Source: JAQUBU01 sp036677685 (lineage in GTDB: Bacteria; Bacillota; Syntrophomonadia; Syntrophomonadales; Syntrophomonadaceae). From it: 64,000 bases of DNA. Shown here piece by piece: positions 8,875-15,867 of the stretch. How positions within the stretch are numbered: the stretch's first letter is position 1; each line of letters opens with the position of its first letter. The position numbers and the translations under genes were made by a program. The notes below the pieces were generated by a model, which saw only the letters and a program-made list of their open reading frames with translations, ran no database searches and was not told the DNA's origin. The stretch lies in assembly GCA_036677685.1 (NCBI GenBank), contig JAVBWA010000012.1, positions 62,001 through 126,000 of the forward strand, in the 5' to 3' direction.

Positions 8875-8980
8875 GATGCATTCATTCTTTTGTAGTCCGT
8901 TCTAATGAGGACATACAGACCATGTTTACATACGCTTTCGAAGTGCGTACCACATGGACTGCAGATATTCAGTTTCAACG

Positions 8981-9018
8981 AAAAAAAGGGGCATGGTCTT
9001 TGAACAGACCATGCCCCT
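8981..9018 (-). terminator. Hairpin plus U-run upstream of sigma-like copy 1 (first of two)
   Basis: A perfect 13-bp stem, AGGGGCATGGTCT and AGACCATGCCCCT with a 6-base loop, runs on the minus strand into TTTTTTT. Together with the hairpin at 8845-8874 it forms a tandem pair inside a 460-base gene-free stretch between the GTPase gene and sigma-like copy 1. Each is preceded by a smaller hairpin with a TCGAAAG loop (around 9073-9094 and 8921-8955). Confidence 0.7.
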
Positions 9019-9142
9019 AAGTGCATTCGTAATTGGCACATCGTTCAAAGAGATGCAAACATACGCTCTGCTTTCGAGAGTGCAGAGACGACCTTTTTTT
9101 GATTAAATACAAAATATCACAGTTTCCATTTTAATACAAGAA

Positions 9143-9190
9143 CAAAAAAAACACTGCCTTATGCAAATATTTTGCATAAGGCAGTGTTTT
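9143..9190 (-). terminator. Intrinsic terminator of the GTPase gene
   Basis: A 20-bp perfect stem (9148-9167 with 9171-9190) with a 3-base loop, followed on the minus strand by eight T. It lies 18 bases after the GTPase stop codon. Confidence 0.9.
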
Positions 9191-9207
9191 TTAGCTTTAC
9201 CTTAATT

Positions 9208-11271
9208 TTAATCAAATATATACATTTTTTGAAGTAGCTCATCAGCTTTTTGCTTGAGCAACTCGTCAAGCTGTTTTTCCCAATACTTAACATCAGAAAA
9301 TTTGTCCGAGATTACAGATAAACTCTTTCTAAATGCAGCACTCCATGAAAAACCGTAGAAACACTGCTCAAAATCATCACTTAAGGATGTATAAGATAGA
9401 TCTTTAGCAATTTGCCAGATAATAGTGTTCCAGTTACGATGTAGCAATCTAATAAATTGCTCGTCAGCTATTCCTTGAGTATCGTTAACACTATATAGAT
9501 ACCTACGATCAATTTTAAAATTATTTATCAATTCTTTTTCCGGTACGACCTCCCTCAACCATCTTGACACCATATTGGTAATGTAAAGCGAGAAATTACC
9601 GTAATAAAAAGCGTTTGTCTCGTGTCCCTCTCCGTAAGACAGTTTCCGGCGAAAACAATTAACAGAGCGCCCGTGATACACGACATCGGTATCTGTAATA
9701 TATTTCTTATATTGATTGCCGTTCTGAGAATCTTTCGTAACCAATGCAGTAGCAATGGTATGAAGCAATTGACTGCCGGTAAACTTAACATTTAATGGAT
9801 AGGCAGATAGCTTTGTGCTACTGAGCCAAGGTCGATATTTTCCATTTGCATAAATAGCATCTATACGAATAGATGTTTTCATCAAAATGTCAAAAAGTTT
9901 ACTTGGTTCCAACTCGCCGTTCAAATATTGCTTCATATTATCTGTACTATCTGGTGTGAGTGACAGGTATTCTATTTCCGATGTTCCATTGCCCAAGGAA
10001 TCTTCTCCGAATTTAGGAATGGTAATATATTCTTCTACAAAAGAGTTGTGTGCCGTTTTAACATATTCGCCATAGCCGCTTTCTTGTGGGGTTAAGTTGG
10101 TTCCGTGTTCAAGTCGCCACAAATTGCGTATTTTATTTAGAATTACTATATCTGCTTTTGTTCGGCAAACGACAACTGGTTTATTTGAAATCGCTTTCTT
10201 TTTTTCTTTCAAAAGCTCTATACAAGTTTCATACACAACCGGTTGTTCATCGGCGGAGCAAAGAAATAATATTGCGTCGCTTTTTCGATTTAATATTGCA
10301 TCCATGTTTTCACTGATATCGTTTCTGTCTTGACTGGTTTGCGTAATACCAACAGTGTCCAAGATGTTTAGTTTAACAGTACGATGGGCATTTCTATTAT
10401 TGAACGCCATTTCAAAGCCATTTGACGGACAAGTAGCATATCTGACTTCTTCAAATATAAGGGAATAAGGGCTATCGGCTTTGTATATTTTTTCAATTAG
10501 CTCAGACACATTACATACGGTTTCCTGTAAATCGGAAAGCACTACTAATTCTTCTGAATATGTCCATATATTATTGAGACTTTTCTTGATGTACTTTTCT
10601 AATTTCACAAACCATTCTTCTAATGACTTCATGCTTTTCGCATCATTGGAAAGCCGCTCGTCAATCAATTCCTCGTAAGATTCCTTTTTCTTAAGTACTC
10701 GTCCCGGCTTCTTTTTGGACATAGTCTGCATTTGCTTGTATCGAATGTTTGCGGCACTAACAATCAAATCGGGAGATTTGATAATAATATTACAAGCAGT
10801 GTTAAGAATGTCATTCAAATTATTAATCAAACCGTTTTCCTCGGCAAACTTGTAGACATGAAATGCACGATTAGTAGGATTGAGAATTTTTTCGATATGC
10901 TCGATAGCAATTGAGAAGTCATCTAAGTCGTCTCGTTCTTCGTATATTACGTCAGTGAGAGTGGTTTTTAGACTCTCTAGAAATTCGGGATATAGCTCCT
11001 TGCTTTTCCGGGCAATGCATTTAACAAGAACTTCCGTTTTGCTAAAGCGATTATTGAGCATAAGCATTGTAGGAATAAGGGTTGTTTGCGCTGTGTCGCC
11101 TATATTGTGGCTTAAAAGTTTGTTGCTCTCAGGAGGAAGTAATTCCGTTATAAGAGTTGACTTAGCACTGCTTGTTGGACCCATGAGCGTTATTGCTCCA
11201 GCGCTTTCCTGCTGCCGCATGAAAGCGTCTACATTTTTCTCGTTTTCCAATAAATCAATATAATAAGACAT
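9208..11271 (-). CDS. Large dynamin-like GTPase of unknown function
   Basis: A 687-aa protein. G1/P-loop is GPTSSAKST (near residue 32), G3 is LDTVG (near residue 310) and G4 is CRTKAD, so a GTPase with a helical insertion of about 250 residues between P-loop and switch II is likely; this is the layout of dynamin-like and related large GTPases. No transmembrane segment is evident. Start chosen at 11271 because GGAGG precedes it. The gene is AT-rich compared with the early operon around it, has its own leader hairpin and its own terminator, and sits between two sigma-like paralogues: it looks like an independently acquired cargo unit. An antiphage role is inferred from context only. Confidence 0.7.
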   Translation of the reverse strand: MSYYIDLLENEKNVDAFMRQQESAGAITLMGPTSSAKSTLITELLPPESNKLLSHNIGDTAQTTLIPTMLMLNNRFSKTEVLVKCIARKSKELYPEFLESLKTTLTDVIYEERDDLDDFSIAIEHIEKILNPTNRAFHVYKFAEENGLINNLNDILNTACNIIIKSPDLIVSAANIRYKQMQTMSKKKPGRVLKKKESYEELIDERLSNDAKSMKSLEEWFVKLEKYIKKSLNNIWTYSEELVVLSDLQETVCNVSELIEKIYKADSPYSLIFEEVRYATCPSNGFEMAFNNRNAHRTVKLNILDTVGITQTSQDRNDISENMDAILNRKSDAILFLCSADEQPVVYETCIELLKEKKKAISNKPVVVCRTKADIVILNKIRNLWRLEHGTNLTPQESGYGEYVKTAHNSFVEEYITIPKFGEDSLGNGTSEIEYLSLTPDSTDNMKQYLNGELEPSKLFDILMKTSIRIDAIYANGKYRPWLSSTKLSAYPLNVKFTGSQLLHTIATALVTKDSQNGNQYKKYITDTDVVYHGRSVNCFRRKLSYGEGHETNAFYYGNFSLYITNMVSRWLREVVPEKELINNFKIDRRYLYSVNDTQGIADEQFIRLLHRNWNTIIWQIAKDLSYTSLSDDFEQCFYGFSWSAAFRKSLSVISDKFSDVKYWEKQLDELLKQKADELLQKMYIFD

Positions 11272-11285
11272 AACAAAACCTCCGT

Positions 11286-11383
11286 AAATAAAAAAGTATG
11301 ATTCCGATGGAAACCATACTTGCGGTTCAAAAGACAAAGTATGGCATCCGTTCGAGGAGATGCATATAATCTGCTGCGGTCAT
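11286..11383 (-). promoter_or_regulatory. Attenuator-like leader of the GTPase gene with a possible 18-codon uORF
   Basis: On the minus strand a hairpin (AAGTATG/CATACTT with inner TTCC/GGAA, 11294-11321) is followed by TTTTTATTT and then directly by the GGAGG of the GTPase gene. Upstream, 11383 to 11327 can encode MTAADYMHLLERMPYFVF, ending just before the stem. No good ribosome site is visible for this uORF, so its translation is uncertain. The layout is that of a transcription attenuator. Confidence 0.5.
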
Positions 11384-11493
11384 TTTCAAAGCACAACCGT
11401 TTACCAATAAAAGGATATCACAAACATTGCAAAACATCAAGCATACTAAACAAAGTAGCCTTTCCTATAGGGTCTACACCCAGTTTTAAAAAG

Positions 11494-11650
11494 TTAAACT
11501 TGTCTGGTTGCAACCGCGTCCTCTCCGAATAGCTGACCCAGCAATTTGCTTCGGAACTGCCGTGACCCGCCTGTCAGAACAGAAAATCTGATACCTTCAG
11601 GTCGGTGTCACGTTGATGGTGACCTTGTGTTTTAGGTTCACTTTTTTCAT
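11494..11650 (-). pseudogene. Decayed copy of the 82-aa gene at 7949-8197
   Basis: The start KKVNLKHKVTINVT is retained in frame with the same upstream block (GAAGGGAG, hairpin, shared non-coding stretch). A shift then breaks the frame; continuing in another frame gives RPEGIRFSVLTGGSRQFRSK and LLGQLFGED, clearly matching the intact copy's SPDGIRSPVLQSGSGKIRSR and LLNLLFGEK. The stop is at 11494-11496. The copy lies downstream of sigma-like copy 2 exactly as the intact gene lies downstream of copy 1. Confidence 0.8.
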
Positions 11651-11719
11651 CTCCCTTCGGAGGGAGTTTGTTTATCCCTCACCGATATGCGAAAAAGGGA
11701 TGCCAATCGAACCCCTTGT

Positions 11720-12211
11720 TCAGGAGAAATATTTTCTCAGCTTTTCTTGCATCTTCTTCAGTCGGTTGCGGATAGCCGCCTCCGTAACACCTTCCTCAGC
11801 AGCGATATCCGTGTTCGAACGTTTGTCCATGTAGACCTTCTTGAAAAGCTCCATCTGTTGCGGCAGCAAAGAGTCCATAGCAGCGGTAAGTTTGAGAAGG
11901 CGCTCCTGATGGGCTTTCTCATCTTCGTTGTTAATTAAAACGTTTTCAGGATTGGTGCTGTCATCAGCGAGGTAAGAGTTGCGGTCATCCGCTTCTCCGT
12001 TTTCGCCGTCGTGGTAGGCATCAAGATAGGAGGTGCGATAATCAATGCGGCGCTGCTTGTCCACTTCCGTGTCGTCGAGGGAATGAAGCAATTCGATATC
12101 CGCTTCGGTCACGCCGTTCTTGCCTGGGGTAATGACGATTTTTGAACCCTCAGAGGTGTAATAGATATAATTAGTGCGGTTCTTTTGGCTGGTTTTGTGC
12201 TGCCTTGACAT
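11720..12211 (-). CDS. Sigma-70 region 4-like protein, copy 2
   Basis: A 163-aa paralogue of the proteins at 8267-8746 and 13439-13936. It begins MSRQHKTSQKNRTNYIYYT and ends with the same HTH (SNTDIAAEEGVTEAAIRNRL). Its middle contains an acidic insertion (DAYHDGENGEADDRNSYLAD) also present in copy 3 but absent from copy 1, so copies 2 and 3 share this feature. AAGGAG lies 7 bases before the ATG. Downstream it carries the same non-coding block and a decayed version of the gene that follows copy 1. Confidence 0.85.
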   Translation of the reverse strand: MSRQHKTSQKNRTNYIYYTSEGSKIVITPGKNGVTEADIELLHSLDDTEVDKQRRIDYRTSYLDAYHDGENGEADDRNSYLADDSTNPENVLINNEDEKAHQERLLKLTAAMDSLLPQQMELFKKVYMDKRSNTDIAAEEGVTEAAIRNRLKKMQEKLRKYFS

Positions 12212-12237
12212 GTTTTGACTCCTTCCAAAATTGAAAA

Positions 12238-12309
12238 GAGCCTGACAAGCAGCCAAACCAAGCATGAAAAAAGCCCGACAAATAGCTTTGTTAGCTACTT
12301 GTCAGGCTC
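12238..12309 (-). promoter_or_regulatory. Leader with two mutually exclusive hairpins before sigma-like copy 2
   Basis: On the minus strand the arm GAGCCTGACAAGTAGC (12309-12294) can pair with GCTATTTGTCGGGC (12286-12273), followed by TTTTTTC, or with GCTGCTTGTCAGGCTC (12253-12238), followed by TTTTC. The pairings exclude each other. A six-codon frame MFNIRA, starting near 12325, would end inside the first arm, so a ribosome there would block it. This is the arrangement of a ribosome-controlled attenuator, but it is untested. Confidence 0.55.
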
Positions 12310-12396
12310 GTATGTTGAACATCGTGCTCTGTACTAAGTACTCGGTATTATTTTTTTAATTGTATTCCGGTCACAATTAACCGTATAGCAACCGGC

Positions 12397-12603
12397 TCAT
12401 TTGGTAGGTAATATTGCCTCCGATTCGGCTCGGTCTGATTCCTTTGCTTTAGCTTCGCTTTTACACTTAATAACTTCAACTTGGAATTCTAATTTTACAA
12501 CGTGCCTGCACTGAGAACATTTAATTTCCATATCCCCTATAAGGTAGTGCTCTATGTCAAAAAGCCTTTTTCCGCAAATAGGGCATTTAGCTTGTTCCTT
12601 CAT
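12397..12603 (-). CDS. Small zinc-ribbon protein (Com-like)
   Basis: 68 aa with CPICGKRLF near the N-terminus and IKCSQCRHVVKLEF about 25 residues later: a single zinc ribbon of the type found in Com, the phage Mu translational activator, and similar small phage regulators. The tail is charged and probably disordered. The ATG overlaps the stop of the small gene upstream (ATGA), showing translational coupling. Assignment to Com itself is by pattern only. Confidence 0.7.
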   Translation of the reverse strand: MKEQAKCPICGKRLFDIEHYLIGDMEIKCSQCRHVVKLEFQVEVIKCKSEAKAKESDRAESEAILPTK

Positions 12604-12734
12604 AACTTTACCCCTATTAGCTTTGGCCCTGGCCGAGCTAAGGCTTCAATTATTTGTTTCAGGACAGGCAATTCTTCTCCTTCAAAGATATTAATAGTTA
12701 AATTTTTTAGATCTATTTCTACTTTTTCCATCAT
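12600..12734 (-). CDS. Small protein, 44 aa, coupled to the zinc-ribbon gene
   Basis: MMEKVEIDLKNLTINIFEGE followed by ELPVLKQIIEALARPGPKL. GGAGA stands 7 bases before the ATG and the stop TGA overlaps the next ATG. The sequence would give a short beta strand pair and one helix. No family recognised. It is divergent from the XRE gene at 12921 and probably shares its control region. Confidence 0.6.
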   Translation of the reverse strand: MMEKVEIDLKNLTINIFEGEELPVLKQIIEALARPGPKLIGVKL

Positions 12735-12920
12735 TTACTTTTCTCCGGCTCATATGTACTATTTGGAACAATCTTATTTTACCAAAATTGTTTTCTTTAT
12801 TATAATGGTATGTATAACCAGTTTCTTTTCGGTAACACTAAATATATAATTATGGTAATCTTAAGTTCATTGAAATCCATACATCCTTAAATGCTGTATT
12901 TTTATGAAAGGAGTTTTTAT
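12735..12920. promoter_or_regulatory. Divergent control region between the 44-aa gene and the XRE gene
   Basis: This AT-rich 186-base stretch separates divergent genes. It contains an inverted pair AACAAT...ATTGTT (about 12766-12793) and several TATAAT-like hexamers (TATAATGG near 12799, TATAATTA near 12845). Autoregulation by the XRE product is expected from the arrangement, but operators cannot be assigned with certainty. Confidence 0.4.
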
Positions 12921-13376
12921 ATGCATTTCGGTGAGTACGTTAAAAAACTAAGAACTGATATGAAATTATCGCAACGTGATTTATCAAAAAAATCCGGCAT
13001 CAGCAATGTAGAAATTTCTCGTCTGGAATCTGGGGAAAGACAAAAACCATCTCCCACAATAATCAAGGCTATCGCGCCCTATCTTGGTATTTCTAGTGAG
13101 GAGCTAATGATGCAAGCTGGCTATATTGATCATGTTATCGACCGTGATAAATATGATGAAGAAAGCATAGCCCTTTTTGATACTTATCAAAAGGCTAAAC
13201 GTATCGCAGAGATAGACGACGAATTGATCGGCATTATCCTTCAAATTGCTGAAAAATTTCCTGAAGAAGACATTAAATCAATGAAAAATATTTTGCATAG
13301 TTTCTTAGACGACCGCGTGCCAGATGCTGACAAACAAACTATGTTAAAAATTTTCGAGAGGTTTACCGGGGTATAG
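12921..13376 (+). CDS. XRE family transcriptional repressor
   Basis: A 151-aa protein. An N-terminal Cro/CI helix-turn-helix, LRTDMKLSQRDLSKKSGIS then NVEISRLESGERQKPSPTI, is followed by a helical C-terminal region (EIDDELIGIILQIAEKFPEE) likely for dimerisation. No ImmA or LexA-type peptidase domain. AGGAG lies 9 bases before the ATG at 12921; an earlier ATG at 12891 has none. It is the only plus-strand gene within the minus-strand cargo between sigma-like copies 2 and 3 and probably represses the divergent zinc-ribbon operon. Confidence 0.85.
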   Translation: MHFGEYVKKLRTDMKLSQRDLSKKSGISNVEISRLESGERQKPSPTIIKAIAPYLGISSEELMMQAGYIDHVIDRDKYDEESIALFDTYQKAKRIAEIDDELIGIILQIAEKFPEEDIKSMKNILHSFLDDRVPDADKQTMLKIFERFTGV

Positions 13377-13438
13377 GTCTTTTACTATGGGTATAAAACA
13401 TATTAGGTACATTAAAACTAAGAAGCGCGGCCCCATTT

Positions 13439-13936
13439 TCAGGGGAAGAATTTACGGAGTTTTTCGTGTATCTTTTTCAGGCGGTTTCGGATGGCGGCCT
13501 CGGTCACGCCTTCTTCGGCAGCTATGTCCGTATTTGTGCGCCGCTGGATGTAGACCTGTTCAAAGAGGGCATGTTGCTGTGGCAGTAGACTCTCCCTTGC
13601 TTCTCCAAGCCGGAGTAGCATTTTTTCATAAGTTTCTTCGTCCTCGCGGGAGATTAGAAGGACTTCAGGGTTTGCAGTGTTGTCAGTGAGGTAGCCGTTG
13701 CGGTCGCCTGCTTCTTCATCCTCTCCGTCACGGTAGCCGTCCAAGTGGGCGGTAGTTCGGTAATCGTGCCGCCGTTGCTCATCTACTTCCATGTCATCCC
13801 AGGAATGAAGCAGTTCTATTTCTGCCTCGGTAACGCCATTTTCACCTGGCTTCAGCTCGATTATCTTCTTGCCATCGGCATCGAAATATATATAGGTGGT
13901 ACGGTTCTTTTGGCCAGTTTTGTATTGTCTTGACAT
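13439..13936 (-). CDS. Sigma-70 region 4-like protein, copy 3
   Basis: 165 aa, MSRQYKTGQKNRTTYIYFD at the start and RTNTDIAAEEGVTEAAIRNR at the end; the same acidic insertion as copy 2 (DGYRDGEDEEAGDRNGYLTD). It is the copy closest to the probable operon start and lies directly downstream of the 51-aa gene. GGAGG is 6 bases before the ATG. The 30 bases upstream of it (two TTTTCA/TGAAAA blocks and CGCAGGAGCC) are also found before copy 1, so the duplicated unit included the leader. Confidence 0.85.
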   Translation of the reverse strand: MSRQYKTGQKNRTTYIYFDADGKKIIELKPGENGVTEAEIELLHSWDDMEVDEQRRHDYRTTAHLDGYRDGEDEEAGDRNGYLTDNTANPEVLLISREDEETYEKMLLRLGEARESLLPQQHALFEQVYIQRRTNTDIAAEEGVTEAAIRNRLKKIHEKLRKFFP

Positions 13937-14003
13937 TATGTGCCTCCTTCGGTTTTCAAAAATTTGGCTTTGAAAATCCGCAGGAGCCGTTCGTTATCCG
14001 AGA

Positions 14004-14057
14004 GACAAACAAAGACGGCAGTGAAACACCTTTATCAGGTATTCCGTACTGCCGTCT
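14004..14057 (-). promoter_or_regulatory. Hairpin with U-rich tail upstream of sigma-like copy 3
   Basis: AGACGGCAGT (minus strand) and ACTGCCGTCT pair around 25 bases that hold an inner ACCT/AGGT stem; TTTGTTTGT follows on the minus strand. It resembles an imperfect terminator or attenuator between the 51-aa gene and copy 3. Confidence 0.5.
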
Positions 14058-14102
14058 CACGGTCTCGCGGATTTCGGTAAGTTTATTTTTGTTTTGCCTC
14101 TG

Positions 14103-14258
14103 TTAAGTGGCGGGGCTCTTTAAGTTGACGACTTCGGTAGTGCCGTCCTTGTTCATTTTAATCAGCGTCGTGCAGTTTTTGACTCTGATTTCTACAGTGC
14201 GGGTAGTCTCATCAATACAACAGACAAGCCGGCCATCGCTGTTGCGAACCTCACACAT
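14103..14258 (-). CDS. Small protein, 51 aa, first gene of the leftward early operon
   Basis: The frame reads MCEVRNSDGRLVCCIDETTR, then TVEIRVKNCTTLIKMNKDGT and ends EVVNLKSPAT. GGAGGT is 7 bases before the ATG, the strongest site in the area. It predicts two or three beta strands and has four cysteines. No family is recognised with certainty; similar small proteins open early operons in related phages. The next gene upstream is divergent, so this is likely the first gene of the transcript. Confidence 0.65.
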   Translation of the reverse strand: MCEVRNSDGRLVCCIDETTRTVEIRVKNCTTLIKMNKDGTTEVVNLKSPAT

Positions 14259-14273
14259 ATGTTTCACCTCCCG

Positions 14274-14324
14274 AAAATAAAAACTGGTACCAGCAAAGGG
14301 TTTGTCCCTTTCGCTGATACCAGT
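14274..14324 (-). terminator. Terminator-type hairpin directly before the 51-aa gene
   Basis: ACTGGTA/TACCAGT, CAGC/GCTG and AAAGGG/CCCTTT stems form one long hairpin (14283-14324), followed on the minus strand by TTTTTATTTT and then at once by the GGGAGGTG ribosome site. A promoter must lie upstream (14330-14420), so this is placed as an attenuator of the whole leftward operon. Confidence 0.65.
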
Positions 14325-14517
14325 GTAAATTGGCCAAGATAGTAAGCCTATATATCAACTTTTGCATTACATCTCATCATAAATAAACTTATTATTATTT
14401 ACGTGCTTACTTTTCTTTGTTAATATAATGGAAATAGTAATGTTTATAACTAATATTTACAAACTACCATGTACAACATTATGTATTAACTTATATAAGG
14501 TCAAGGAGGAACCGACA

Positions 14518-15741
14518 GTGGCGCAGCGGCGAAGTGAAATTTTACTGACACTTAATGAAAACCTGTTCACATTTTCAGGTTATGCATGCGAGTGCATGAC
14601 GGATACAGAGCATATTTCAAAAACAGAGGTCAAAGAAACGCTTAAGATGAAAGGCCTTGAAAACGCTCCGCTTAGGTTTGCCTTTGCTTCTGAAAAGGGA
14701 CTTGTCAGACTCTCGGACGCTGGTTCGGTCGACAGCGACCATATTTTAACGGAACTGATTTCGTTACCATACCGGAAAGGGAAAGCTCTTGAGACTTTCT
14801 TTGAGAAATACGGCTTCTTTTTCCCTATAAGCCATGATAGGCTTGAGGCTCTGGATATAGACTCGGTTTGGGGAATCGTGAACCGCATTAAGGCGGTCGT
14901 TTTGCTTATGTCTGAACTGGAGTCTTCAAGGAAAAACTACAAAAAAGCACTTGCATTAATTCTGTATCTTCTTATGGAAAATCCTGCGGAAATCAAGGTT
15001 TTGGCTCATGAAGAATCCTACATTACTTGCTGCCATCCGTTTTTCAATGCCTATAACAACTTGTCTCAAATCCTGGAGGTGGACGGAAGTAGGGAAGCTT
15101 TTTCAGGCGATACATATCAGATTGCTGATACTATAGTCAGCCCGCACTTCTTCCTTAACATTAACGGTTACAACGACATCATCGCCGGTACATCAGCGCA
15201 ACCGGGAGCGGCGGATTCTGAGTTTTATAGGAATATTGCTTACCTTTACCGTAACGCGACAGATGCAGGTAAAGACTGCCGGCTCATAATTGATTTTCTG
15301 TTTCATTTCCAGTCGGAAATTAGCATCATCACATCGTGGAACCCGCTTGGGAACCTTACGCTTTATTGCGATGAAGCCGAGTTTGCTCCTCATTATCAGG
15401 CAGCGTTCAATGAGAGAATGAAGACAGCTTTGCTCAATATCGCAAAGCTGGTAATAAAAGAAGAACTTGACTATAACCTTGGCAATGTACTACCTGTCTA
15501 TGACGTTTCGGCGATGGCTCCCTCGTGGTATATCTCTGATCTCCTAACGGGGCTTTACTTCGCGGTATTTTATATGCGTCCCGGTGTCGAACTCTACCGC
15601 CGCTGCGCAAACCCAAACTGCAACAGGTACTTTCTGATTAAAACGACATCCAACAAACAGAAATACTGCGAACCCTCATGCGGCAACGCAATGGCTCAGC
15701 GCAACCACCGAAAAAGGATTAAGGAACGATCGCAACAATAA
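14518..15741 (+). CDS. DUF6076-like protein with C-terminal CGNR-type zinc finger
   Basis: A 407-aa protein. The last 40 residues, CANPNCNRYFLIKTTSNKQK then YCEPSCGNAMAQRNHRKR, form a CGNR-type zinc finger with four cysteines and a basic tail, likely nucleic-acid binding. The rest is helical and unassigned. A GTG at 14518 with AAGGAGG 8 bases upstream is preferred to the ATG at 14428, which has no ribosome site and lies at the likely promoter (TATAAT at 14422-14427). It is divergent from the leftward operon and precedes the restriction genes; a regulatory role is inferred. Confidence 0.75.
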   Translation: MAQRRSEILLTLNENLFTFSGYACECMTDTEHISKTEVKETLKMKGLENAPLRFAFASEKGLVRLSDAGSVDSDHILTELISLPYRKGKALETFFEKYGFFFPISHDRLEALDIDSVWGIVNRIKAVVLLMSELESSRKNYKKALALILYLLMENPAEIKVLAHEESYITCCHPFFNAYNNLSQILEVDGSREAFSGDTYQIADTIVSPHFFLNINGYNDIIAGTSAQPGAADSEFYRNIAYLYRNATDAGKDCRLIIDFLFHFQSEISIITSWNPLGNLTLYCDEAEFAPHYQAAFNERMKTALLNIAKLVIKEELDYNLGNVLPVYDVSAMAPSWYISDLLTGLYFAVFYMRPGVELYRRCANPNCNRYFLIKTTSNKQKYCEPSCGNAMAQRNHRKRIKERSQQ

Positions 15742-15867
15742 TTTGTCCAAAGCAATAAAAGTCTGCATAATCGGAATTTTAAATAATATTTCTTTTAATT
15801 ATGCTATAATTTTCTGAGGTTCTAACAGTATCGAGGGATTAACAAATACCAGAAAAGGAATGTAGCT

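Noticed and set aside
8721..9041. A 106-codon minus-strand frame over the tandem hairpins
   Set aside because: Its Cys/Pro-rich sequence is a by-product of the two inverted repeats, and it overlaps the start of the sigma-like gene. A short leader peptide within it cannot be excluded.
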